Shown one piece after another: positions 18,187 through 25,298 of a stretch of DNA of 64,000 nucleotides. The stretch spans positions 124,001 through 188,000 of the forward strand of contig NZ_FOGO01000003.1 in the NCBI RefSeq assembly GCF_900111245.1, in the 5' to 3' direction. The DNA is from Streptomyces qinglanensis (GTDB lineage: Bacteria > Actinomycetota > Actinomycetes > Streptomycetales > Streptomycetaceae). The notes below the pieces were generated by a model, which saw only the letters and a program-made list of their open reading frames with translations, did not search any database and was not told the origin of the DNA. How positions within the stretch are numbered: the stretch's first letter is position 1; each line of letters starts with the position of its first letter. Position numbers and translations under genes: made by a program.

Positions 18187-19290
18187 TCAACGGCCCTGGA
18201 GCGCCCTGACGTTGTCGCCGAAGGTCCAGTTCTTCGAGCCGTCCCAGTTCAGGGACCAGGTCATCAGGCCCTTGAGCCGGCCGTCGTAGTGGTTCCACGC
18301 CTGGGCGACCTGGGACGGCGTCATGTGGCCGCCACCCGCGCCGGGCTGCGCGGGGAGGCCGGGGACCTGCTTGTCGTAGGGCACGCGGATCGTGGTGCCC
18401 TGGATCACCAGACCCTGGTCGAGGCAGTCGGTCTGCGCGGTGAAGCCCCGCACGGTGCCCGCGGAGTAGGAGTCTCCGCTGCAGCCGTACATGCTGCCGT
18501 TGTAGTACTGCATGTTCAGCCACCACAGGCGGCCGTTGTCGGCGTACTTCTTGACGATCGGCAGGTACGCGCCCCAGATCGAGCCGTAGACGACGCTGCC
18601 GCCGGTGACATACGCCGTCTCGGGCGCCATCGTCAGGCCGAACTGCGGCGGCATCCGGTCCAGGACGCCGTCGATGATGTGGACGAGGTTGGCCTGCGAG
18701 GTCGAGAGCCTGTTGATGTCCCCGCTGCCGGTGAGGCCGGTCTCGATGTCGATGTCGATGCCGTCGAAGTTGTACTTCCTCAGGATCGGCACGAGGGTCT
18801 CGACGAACCGGTCGGCGACGGCGCGCGAGCTGAGGTCGATGCCCGCCGTGGCGCCGCCGATGGACATCAGCAGCGTCTGCCCCTGGGCCTTGGCCTGGCA
18901 CATCTCGGCCGGGGTCGCGACCTTGACGGTGGAGTCCATGCCGTCCTCCCACAGCACCGTGCCGTCCGAACGGATGACGGGGAAGGCCGCGTTGAGGACG
19001 TTGTAGCCGTGGGAGCGGATCCGGGAGTCGGTGACGGGAGTCCAGCCGAAGGGCGGATGGACGCCGTTGGCGGCGCCGTCCCAGTTCTCCCAGTAGCCCT
19101 GGAGGACCTTGCCGGACGGCTTGCCCTGCACCGGGCAGGTCTCGGCGGCCCGGCCGTCCGGTGCTGCGGGGTGCGGGCGTTCGGCCGCGTGCGGGGCCGC
19201 GGCGGTGAGGAGTTGGACGACACAGGCGAGCACGACGCCGATACCGAGCAGGTACCAGGGGCGTCGTCTTCGCTCGGATGTTGCGTGCAT
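18187..19290 (-). CDS. Secreted GH18 chitinase
   Basis: 367 residues: a signal peptide with a basic start (ERRRRPW), then a single GH18 barrel without a carbohydrate-binding module. The barrel starts LQGYWENWDGAANG and holds the catalytic signature FDGIDIDIE, with Glu as proton donor and Asp assisting, plus SIGG and a C-terminal MTWSLNWD. This is the ChiC/ChiD-like bacterial chitinase layout, cleaving beta-1,4-GlcNAc chains outside the cell. GGAGGG precedes ATG 19290 by 8 bases. The upstream repeat pair at 19334-19366 matches chitinase operators, implying induction by chitin degradation products. Confidence 0.93.
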   Translation of the reverse strand: MHATSERRRRPWYLLGIGVVLACVVQLLTAAAPHAAERPHPAAPDGRAAETCPVQGKPSGKVLQGYWENWDGAANGVHPPFGWTPVTDSRIRSHGYNVLNAAFPVIRSDGTVLWEDGMDSTVKVATPAEMCQAKAQGQTLLMSIGGATAGIDLSSRAVADRFVETLVPILRKYNFDGIDIDIETGLTGSGDINRLSTSQANLVHIIDGVLDRMPPQFGLTMAPETAYVTGGSVVYGSIWGAYLPIVKKYADNGRLWWLNMQYYNGSMYGCSGDSYSAGTVRGFTAQTDCLDQGLVIQGTTIRVPYDKQVPGLPAQPGAGGGHMTPSQVAQAWNHYDGRLKGLMTWSLNWDGSKNWTFGDNVRALQGR

Positions 19291-19333
19291 GGCGTGTTCC
19301 CTCCGCCTGGTGTGGGGTTCCCCAAGAGTTCAG

Positions 19334-19366
19334 CGGTCCAGACCATCCGTCAATAGGTCTGGACCA
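19334..19366 (-). promoter_or_regulatory. Chitinase promoter with two DasR-type 12-bp boxes
   Basis: Read on the minus strand, TGGTCCAGACCT (19355-19366) and TGGTCTGGACCG (19334-19345) are two copies of the box known from streptomycete chitinase promoters and close to the DasR responsive element TGGTCTAGACCA. A TTGACG (19348-19353) lies between them as a -35. A poor -10 (AACTCT, 19325-19330) follows after 17 bases. The boxes are 44-76 bases upstream of the chitinase start, well placed for repression. Confidence 0.75.
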
Positions 19367-19489
19367 CAAGTCTCGGAGCGCGGAGCGCTTTTCCTCTCCC
19401 GCCCGGAGAACCGTTCGCCGCTCACCCGCATCGAACACACCAGGCGCTGATCCCGGTCCTCGGGCAGCGGATGCGGACAGAGCAGCGAA

Positions 19490-20620
19490 GTGGCGGTGGA
19501 CGTGAACAACGGAACGACGGACGGCAAATGGGCGGCGAGCCGTGAGCAGGCGAACGGGGACGGCGCGGGGCACGGGCCGCGATGCGGCGTGCTGCGGACG
19601 GCGTCCGTCGCCCTGCGCGGCGACGGACGCCGCTTGTTCGGCCTGGCGGCGCGGGCGGCCGGACTGGCAGCGCTGGGCGGCCTGCTGGTCACGGCCCTCG
19701 GCTTCCTGGTCGCCTGGCCCGCGTTCACCGAGATGCGCCGGGGAGCGATCGCGGCCCGCCGCATGGAGGACTCCTACGCTCCGTCCGGACTCCTGGTCCA
19801 GGACCTGTGGCTGATCACCCTGGCCGGACTGCCGTTCCTGGTGCTGCTGCTGCACCTGGGCTGCGCGGCCGTGCAGACCGCCGCCTCTCGGGCGGTGGCC
19901 GACCGGGAGGACGGCCACCGCCCGGAAGGCGCCCGCGGACGCGCCGGCTCCCCCGCCACGGACGTCTCCGCGCACCCGGCCGGCGGGCGGGAGCGCGGAC
20001 GGTTCGGCGCGGTGCTGGGGTCGTATCTGCTGCGCGCAGCGGGCGTATGGGCACCGCTGGTGACCGGAATCCTGGTGTCCGAGTACTTCACCACCACCCT
20101 GTTCAGGGAGTACACGGCGCTCGTCCCCAAGTGGGAATACCCCACCCGGTTCGCGCTGCTGCACGACGGCGCGCCCCTGCTGGGCCTGGCGATCACGCTG
20201 GTACTCCGGTTCGGCTGGGCCCTGGCTCCGGCGGCGGCGGCCGCGGAGCACCTGGGCCCGCTGCGCTCGCTGCGCCGGTCCTGGTCGCTGGTGTGGGGCG
20301 GGGCCACCGCCTGGCTGCGCACCCTGGCCGCCGCGCTGCCCCTGGGAGCGCTCACCGTCGGCGCGTACCTCCTGCTGCACGCCGCCGCCCGGCCGCTGCG
20401 CCCGGGTGCTTCGGCCCTCTTCCTGGCATGGGGCACGGACAACACCTACACCGCCTACTGCGTCGGGATCCTCGCCCCGATCGCCGCCGCGCTGCTGCTG
20501 ACCGGGGTGCTGACCCTGCCGCCGGCCCATGTCGTGCTGGCCGCGCTCCGCGACCGGCTCGCCCGGGAACGGGAGCGGCGGGCCCGGGGTGCTGCGGCCA
20601 CCGGCGCCGGCCGGGCGTGA
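19490..20620 (+). CDS. Multi-pass membrane protein of unknown function
   Basis: 376 residues. Predicted helices lie near residues 50-75, 105-130, 180-200, 225-245, 270-300 and 325-350, with a charged, low-complexity loop at 135-170 and an Arg-rich C-terminus. I recognise no catalytic motif. The layout (a repeated hydrophobic core with Trp/Leu-rich segments) resembles uncharacterised streptomycete membrane proteins. GTG 19490 is divergent to the chitinase; the intergenic chitinase operator lies 124 bases upstream, so co-regulation is possible but unproven. Confidence 0.65.
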   Translation: MAVDVNNGTTDGKWAASREQANGDGAGHGPRCGVLRTASVALRGDGRRLFGLAARAAGLAALGGLLVTALGFLVAWPAFTEMRRGAIAARRMEDSYAPSGLLVQDLWLITLAGLPFLVLLLHLGCAAVQTAASRAVADREDGHRPEGARGRAGSPATDVSAHPAGGRERGRFGAVLGSYLLRAAGVWAPLVTGILVSEYFTTTLFREYTALVPKWEYPTRFALLHDGAPLLGLAITLVLRFGWALAPAAAAAEHLGPLRSLRRSWSLVWGGATAWLRTLAAALPLGALTVGAYLLLHAAARPLRPGASALFLAWGTDNTYTAYCVGILAPIAAALLLTGVLTLPPAHVVLAALRDRLARERERRARGAAATGAGRA

Positions 20621-20725
20621 GACCGCGTCCCGGTACGTCCGCACGGGACACGCCGGAGGCCGTGCACCGCCGCCCGGCCGCTGCTGCGGATGCGGAATGC
20701 ACCTCTGAATGGTTGTCTGAGGCTT

Positions 20726-22237
20726 ATGTCCGATGCGCGGGTGCAGCCGAGTGGAGACCAGGCACCCGACCCGGTGGACCCGCACCGGTGGTGGGCCCTG
20801 ATCGTCATCGGGATCGCCCAGCTCATGGTCGTGCTCGACGCGACGATCGTGAACGTCGCGCTGCCCTCCGCGCAGCGCGAGCTGCACATGTCGGACAACA
20901 ACCGCCAGTGGGTCATCACGGCCTACACACTCGCCTTCGGCGGGCTGCTCCTGCTCGGCGGGCGGGTGGCCGACCTGGTGGGCCGCAAGCGCACCTTCGT
21001 CATCGGGCTGATCGGCTTCGCCGTCGCGTCCGGCCTCGGGGGTGCCGCGGGCAGCTCCGGAATGCTCTTCGGCGCCCGCGCGCTGCAGGGCGTCTTCGCC
21101 GCGCTGCTGGCCCCCTCCGCGCTCTCCCTGCTGTCGACGACGTTCACCGACCCCCGGGAGCGGAGCAGGGCGTTCGGCGTGTACGGCGCCATCGCCGGGG
21201 CCGGGGCTGCGATCGGCCTGCTGATGGGGGGAATCCTCACCGAGTACCTGGACTGGCGCTGGTGCCTGTACGTGAACATCCTGTTCGCCGGGGCCGCGGT
21301 GCTGGGCGCGCTGACGCTGCTGCACGACCGTCCCGGACACGCGGAGGCACGGCTCGATCTTCCCGGTGTGGTGCTGGGCTGCGGGGGCCTGCTCGCACTC
21401 GTCTACGGCGTCAGCGAAGCCGAACCCCGCGGCTGGGGCAGCGCGATGGTGCTGGGGCTGCTGGGCGGCAGCGCGCTGCTGCTGGCCGCCTTCGTACTGT
21501 GGCAGGGCCGGGCACGTACCCCGCTGCTGCCGCTGCACATCGTCCGGGACCGCAACCGTGCCGGCAGCTTCCTCACCATGGGCATGGCCACCTTGGGGAT
21601 GTTCGGGGTGTTCCTGTTCCTGACCTACTACATGCAGGGCATCCTCGGCTACTCGCCGCTGCGCACCGGGCTGGCCTACCTGCCGATCAGCGGCGCGATC
21701 ATCCTCGGCTCCACCCAGATCTCGGCCCGGTTGCTGCCGCTGATCCCGCCCCGGCTGCTCATGGCGCCGGGCATGCTGCTGGCGGCGGCGGGCATGGCCG
21801 TGCTGACCCAGTTGGACACCGACTCCTCGTACGTGAGCCATCTGCTCCCCGCCGAACTGCTCCTGGGCCTGGGGCTGGGCTGCACCTTCATGCCGGTCAT
21901 CTCCACGGCGACGCAGGGCGTGGCCGCCTACGACTCCGGGGTCACCTCGGCCACCGTCAACACCGCGCAACAGGTGGGCGGGTCCATCGGCACCGCGCTG
22001 CTCAACACCGTGGCGACCAGCGTCACCAGCCACTACGTCCGCGACCACCTGCACGATCCGCGGATGCGCCGGACGGTGGTCCGGGAGGGCGTGGTGCACG
22101 GTTTCACCACCGCGACCTGGGTGGCGGTGGGCGTGATGCTGCTCGGCGCGCTGCTCGCCGCGGTGCTCGTGAACATGCGGCCCATCAGGGCCGAGCCCGC
22201 AGCACCGGCAGCCCCCGCCCCGGCCGCGGAGAGCTGA
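20726..22237 (+). CDS. DHA2-family MFS drug exporter (EmrB/QacA type)
   Basis: 503 residues and about 14 membrane helices. Motif A appears as GGRVADLVGRKRTF, motif D1 as LDATIVNVALPS, and the antiporter motif C region as GAIAGAGAAIGLLMGG. These mark proton-coupled drug exporters. ATG 20726 begins the family-like N-terminus; 20690 is an in-frame alternative with a poorer context. No adjacent regulator is obvious: the neighbour on the left is a membrane protein read the same way and the neighbour on the right is a convergent methyltransferase. Confidence 0.92.
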   Translation: MSDARVQPSGDQAPDPVDPHRWWALIVIGIAQLMVVLDATIVNVALPSAQRELHMSDNNRQWVITAYTLAFGGLLLLGGRVADLVGRKRTFVIGLIGFAVASGLGGAAGSSGMLFGARALQGVFAALLAPSALSLLSTTFTDPRERSRAFGVYGAIAGAGAAIGLLMGGILTEYLDWRWCLYVNILFAGAAVLGALTLLHDRPGHAEARLDLPGVVLGCGGLLALVYGVSEAEPRGWGSAMVLGLLGGSALLLAAFVLWQGRARTPLLPLHIVRDRNRAGSFLTMGMATLGMFGVFLFLTYYMQGILGYSPLRTGLAYLPISGAIILGSTQISARLLPLIPPRLLMAPGMLLAAAGMAVLTQLDTDSSYVSHLLPAELLLGLGLGCTFMPVISTATQGVAAYDSGVTSATVNTAQQVGGSIGTALLNTVATSVTSHYVRDHLHDPRMRRTVVREGVVHGFTTATWVAVGVMLLGALLAAVLVNMRPIRAEPAAPAAPAPAAES

Positions 22238-22248
22238 GCGCTCGCGCG

Positions 22249-22271
22249 ACCGGGGCGGGGGCGACGCCCCG
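22249..22271. terminator. Weak hairpin between convergent genes
   Basis: CCGGGGCG (22249-22256) pairs with CGCCCCGG (22264-22271) across a 7-base loop, between the MFS exporter and the methyltransferase. The 8-bp stem is short compared with the other hairpins in this window. Confidence 0.45.
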
Positions 22272-22340
22272 GGGTACCCGACGGCAGGCGGGGAGACGTC
22301 GGCCCCGGGGCAGGCGGAGACCGGCGGCCGACGAGGCGGT

Positions 22341-23264
22341 TCAGTCGCCGCGCCGGGCCGCCCAGACGGTGCGTACGGTGCGCACCGCGAGGTCGTCGCG
22401 GCGCGCGATGCTGTGCGGGCCGCCGGTGTCCAGCAGCCGGTCGAGTGCGGCGAGGTCCTCGGCCGGGAGCGCGTCGGTGAGGCTGCCGCGCAGGCGTCGC
22501 AGGCTGCTCAGCGCGTAGGCGGCGACGGTCTCGTCGCGGGAGCCCGCGATGTCCACCTGGAGGGTGCGCTGCCCGTCGAGGGCGAATCCGGCGGCGGTCA
22601 GCTTCGGCCCCCAGTCGGCGCCGCGGTGGGGCATGCGCGCGGCGTGGTGGCGGTCGTGTGCCGCGTGGCAGCGCTCTTCCAGGCCGGGCCGGTCCTCGGG
22701 CGCGTCGGGCGGCAGGAAGCGGGGAGAACCCGCCAGTTCGACCACGGCGAACAGGCCGCCGGGCGGCAGGACGTCGTGGATCCGGCGCAGCGCGCGCTCG
22801 GGGTGTGCCAGGTGGTGCATCGAAGCGGAGGCCCACACCAGGTCCGGCATGCCCAGATCGGGCCAGTCGGCGTCGTCCAGGTCGGCCCGCACCGGATGCA
22901 CGCGGTCCGCCACGCCCTGCGCGCACGCCTTCTCGCGGAGGCGTCGGAGGTGCTCGGAGGAGGAGTCGACGGCTGTGACGTGGGCGTCGGGAAAGCGGTC
23001 GAGGAGCGCGAAGGCTCCGGCTCCCGTCCCGCAGCCCAGGTCCACGATCCGGCGCGGAGGCGCTTCGAGGGGCAGCCATGCGGTGATGGTCGCGAGGTGT
23101 TCGGCGAGGACCTCCGCGTCCAGGTCGAGAAGCTCGGCCTGGCCCTGGTCCTCGGCTTGTCCGTGCTCATGGGACGGGTCGTGGTCCTCGAGCGGGTCGT
23201 GGTCCTGGGGCTGATGAACGCCGGAGGCGCCCGGGCGGGGCGCGGGCGAGTGGGTGTGCGGCAT
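22341..23264 (-). CDS. Class I SAM-dependent methyltransferase with His-rich N-terminus
   Basis: 307 residues. The Rossmann-like core starts near residue 70 with motif I VDLGCGTGAGAFAL, acidic ribose-binding residue in VTAVDSS, and post-motif LVWASASMHHL. The first 40 residues are unusual: His/Asp/Glu-rich (seven His, with HDPLEDHDPSHEHG), with no role in the fold. The gene is downstream of an XRE-cupin regulator on the same strand, 128 bases apart, and could belong to that regulator's set. The methyl acceptor is unknown. Confidence 0.85.
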   Translation of the reverse strand: MPHTHSPAPRPGASGVHQPQDHDPLEDHDPSHEHGQAEDQGQAELLDLDAEVLAEHLATITAWLPLEAPPRRIVDLGCGTGAGAFALLDRFPDAHVTAVDSSSEHLRRLREKACAQGVADRVHPVRADLDDADWPDLGMPDLVWASASMHHLAHPERALRRIHDVLPPGGLFAVVELAGSPRFLPPDAPEDRPGLEERCHAAHDRHHAARMPHRGADWGPKLTAAGFALDGQRTLQVDIAGSRDETVAAYALSSLRRLRGSLTDALPAEDLAALDRLLDTGGPHSIARRDDLAVRTVRTVWAARRGD

Positions 23265-23392
23265 ACGGCCACGCTAGGGCGGCCATGCGAGTACGGCACG
23301 ATCTCTTTCCGGATACGCAAGGCGATGGCCCCGCGGGCTGCCGGACGCGCAAGGCCGCCGCCTGCCTGCGGAGCGGCTGCGCCCGGCGGGCG

Positions 23393-23971
23393 CTATGCGT
23401 CGCGCTCGCCCCTGTCCCGCTGATGGCCCCGGCGGGCGTCCCGGTCGAAGATCCCCAGGATCTCGCAGGGGCCACCGTCGGCACCGATGGCGTGCGGCAG
23501 CATCGTGGGGAACTCCGCGGCCTGATTGGTCTCGACCCGGAGACGGCGGTGGCCCAGCAGCAGGACCGCGGTCCCGGAGAGGACGACGAGCCATTCACGG
23601 CCGGGGTGTGCGCGCATCCGTGCGGGGTTGTCGGGCGGCGGATCGGTCATGCGCTGGCGCACGACGGTCACGCCCGGGTCGCTCTTGAGGGACCACTGCA
23701 GCATGCCGTGCGCGCTGTCGACGATCGGGCTGGTGACGACGTCGTCGGAGGCGGTCTCCACGAGCTGGTCCAGGGTGGTGTCCAGGGCCCGGGCGAGAGT
23801 GACGAGGGTGTCCAGGGCCAGGCGCCGACGGCCGTTCTCGATGCGGCTGAGCGTGGACTGGCTCAGCCGGGCGCGGGTGGCCAGTTCTTCCAGGGACCAG
23901 CCCTGCGCCACCCGCATCGCCCGGATGCGTTTGCGTACCAGGCTGTCCAGCTCGCCCTCTTCTTGCGTCAT
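23393..23971 (-). CDS. XRE-family regulator with C-terminal cupin domain
   Basis: 192 residues. The N-terminal helix-turn-helix (RAMRVAQGWSLEELATRA, then LSQSTLSRIENGRR) is followed by a small beta-barrel (HPGREWLVVLSGTAVLLLGHRRLRV), the usual layout of ligand-sensing XRE-cupin repressors. ATG 23971 is the first start ahead of the HTH; the longer open frame extends antisense through the oxidoreductase gene and is not real. It is divergent from the thioredoxin-reductase-like gene at 24068, its probable target. A palindrome overlaps its own start codon. Confidence 0.9.
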   Translation of the reverse strand: MTQEEGELDSLVRKRIRAMRVAQGWSLEELATRARLSQSTLSRIENGRRRLALDTLVTLARALDTTLDQLVETASDDVVTSPIVDSAHGMLQWSLKSDPGVTVVRQRMTDPPPDNPARMRAHPGREWLVVLSGTAVLLLGHRRLRVETNQAAEFPTMLPHAIGADGGPCEILGIFDRDARRGHQRDRGERDA

Positions 23972-23986
23972 AGGCAATAGCCTATG
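23969..23986. promoter_or_regulatory. Inverted repeat over the regulator start codon
   Basis: CATAGGC (23969-23975) and GCCTATG (23980-23986) form a perfect 7-bp inverted repeat with a 4-base spacer. It is in the divergent gap between the XRE-cupin gene and the flavoprotein gene and includes the regulator's ATG. An autoregulatory operator is the simplest reading. Confidence 0.5.
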
Positions 23987-24067
23987 CCATGAATGCAACG
24001 TCTGGTTAGCGTCGTGCGCAGAGGGTCCGGAGCAGCCGGGCCCCGCATCTGAAGGAGGGCAGGCGCC

Positions 24068-25075
24068 ATGCCTGGAACGACTGCCGAGACCGGCCCGCTC
24101 TCGGGGGAGACCGTCGACACGGTGGTGATCGGCGGCGGCGCCGCGGGACTGAACGGCGCCCTGATGCTCGCCCGCTCCCGCCGCTCGGTCGTCGTGGTCG
24201 ACAGCGGCACGCCCCGCAACACGCCCGCCGAGGGGGTGCACGGCCTGCTGGGCCTGGACGGCATCCCGCCCGCCGAGCTCTACGCGCGGGGCCGGGAAGA
24301 GGTACGCCGCTACGGTGGCGTGCTCGTCCCCGGCGAGGTGGTCTCCGCCGCACCGGCCGAACCGTCCGCCGAGGGCGACCCGCGCTTCACCGTCACCCTG
24401 GGCGACGGCCGCACGCTGACGGCGCGTCGGCTGCTGGTGGCCACCGGGCTGCTGGACGTACTGCCCGACGTCCCCGGGCTCGCGGAGCACTGGGGGCGCA
24501 GCGTGGTGCACTGCCCGTACTGCCACGGCTGGGAGGTGCGTGACGAGCCCGTCGGCGTCCTCGCCACCGGCCCGGCCTCCCTCCACCACGCGCTGCTCTT
24601 CCGCCAGTTGACGGAGGACCTGGTCTACTTCACCCGCGGAACCGCGTTGGACGCGGACACCCGCGCGCGGTTCGACGCGCGTGGCATCCGCGTCGTCGAC
24701 ACCCCGGTCGAGCAGGTCGTGCAGGAGAGCGACGGCGGCATCGCCGGGGTGCGGCTGGCGGACGGCCGAGTGGTGGCCCGCCGCGTGCTCGCGGTCGCGA
24801 CCGCGATGCGGGCCCGCACCGAGGGTCTGGCCGGGCTGGACCTGCCGCAGGAGGACCTGCCCGAGGGGCTGGGCCACCGGTTCACCGCGGACGCGGCCGG
24901 GGCCACCGGAGTGCCGGGGGTGTGGGTGGCGGGCAACGCCGCCGACCCGACCGCCCAGGTGGGTGCCTCCGCCGCGGCGGGCGCGCTGGCGGGCGCCCGC
25001 ATCAACGCCGACCTGGCGACCGCCGACACGGAGGCCGCCCTCGCGGCGGCCGGGACGGGCACCGCCGCGGCCTGA
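24068..25075 (+). CDS. Thioredoxin-reductase-like FAD/NAD(P) oxidoreductase
   Basis: 335 residues. The FAD-binding GGGAAGLNGALMLARS motif is near residue 21, a redox-active dithiol HCPYCHGW is near 149, and the FAD C-terminal motif GVWVAGNAADPTAQVG is near 282. These belong to the thioredoxin-reductase family, here of the type that often lacks a canonical NADPH domain match and acts with small-molecule disulfides or as a general flavoprotein. It is divergent from the XRE-cupin regulator, a common regulator-enzyme pair in streptomycetes. The partner thiol substrate is unknown. Confidence 0.88.
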   Translation: MPGTTAETGPLSGETVDTVVIGGGAAGLNGALMLARSRRSVVVVDSGTPRNTPAEGVHGLLGLDGIPPAELYARGREEVRRYGGVLVPGEVVSAAPAEPSAEGDPRFTVTLGDGRTLTARRLLVATGLLDVLPDVPGLAEHWGRSVVHCPYCHGWEVRDEPVGVLATGPASLHHALLFRQLTEDLVYFTRGTALDADTRARFDARGIRVVDTPVEQVVQESDGGIAGVRLADGRVVARRVLAVATAMRARTEGLAGLDLPQEDLPEGLGHRFTADAAGATGVPGVWVAGNAADPTAQVGASAAAGALAGARINADLATADTEAALAAAGTGTAAA

Positions 25076-25164
25076 CGACGACCGCGCGGCCCCGCACGCC
25101 CCGAGCCGCTCCGGCGCCCGGACCCCGCCCACTCCCCGTGCGGGCCTGCGGGCCGGTGGGCGCC

Positions 25165-25208
25165 GTGCGCCGTCGGGCAGTCGGCCGTGCGCCGTCGGGC
25201 AGTCGGCC
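25165..25208. repeat. Tandem 22-bp duplication
   Basis: Two identical 22-bp copies lie head to tail (25165-25186 and 25187-25208) in the gap between the flavoprotein and the phosphatase gene. They lie outside recognised coding sequence. Confidence 0.85.
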
Positions 25209-25266
25209 GGTCGTTCCGCAGCGGGACGCCGAAGCCGCATGGCTGCTCGCGCGCGCCACCGCGTGA

Positions 25267-25291
25267 GGGCGGTGCGGCGGCCGCACCGCCC
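25267..25291. terminator. 11-bp stem hairpin between convergent genes
   Basis: Bases 25267-25277 pair perfectly with 25281-25291 across a 3-base loop. The hairpin lies directly past the phosphatase stop (25299, minus) and ends the rightward flavoprotein transcript. Confidence 0.75.
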
Positions 25292-25298
25292 CGGCGCG

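Noticed and set aside
17330..22099. A 1589-codon minus-strand open frame spanning several genes
   Set aside because: It crosses the GNAT, chitinase, membrane protein and MFS genes in a non-coding frame. Only the chitinase at 18187-19290 is real on that strand, in another frame.
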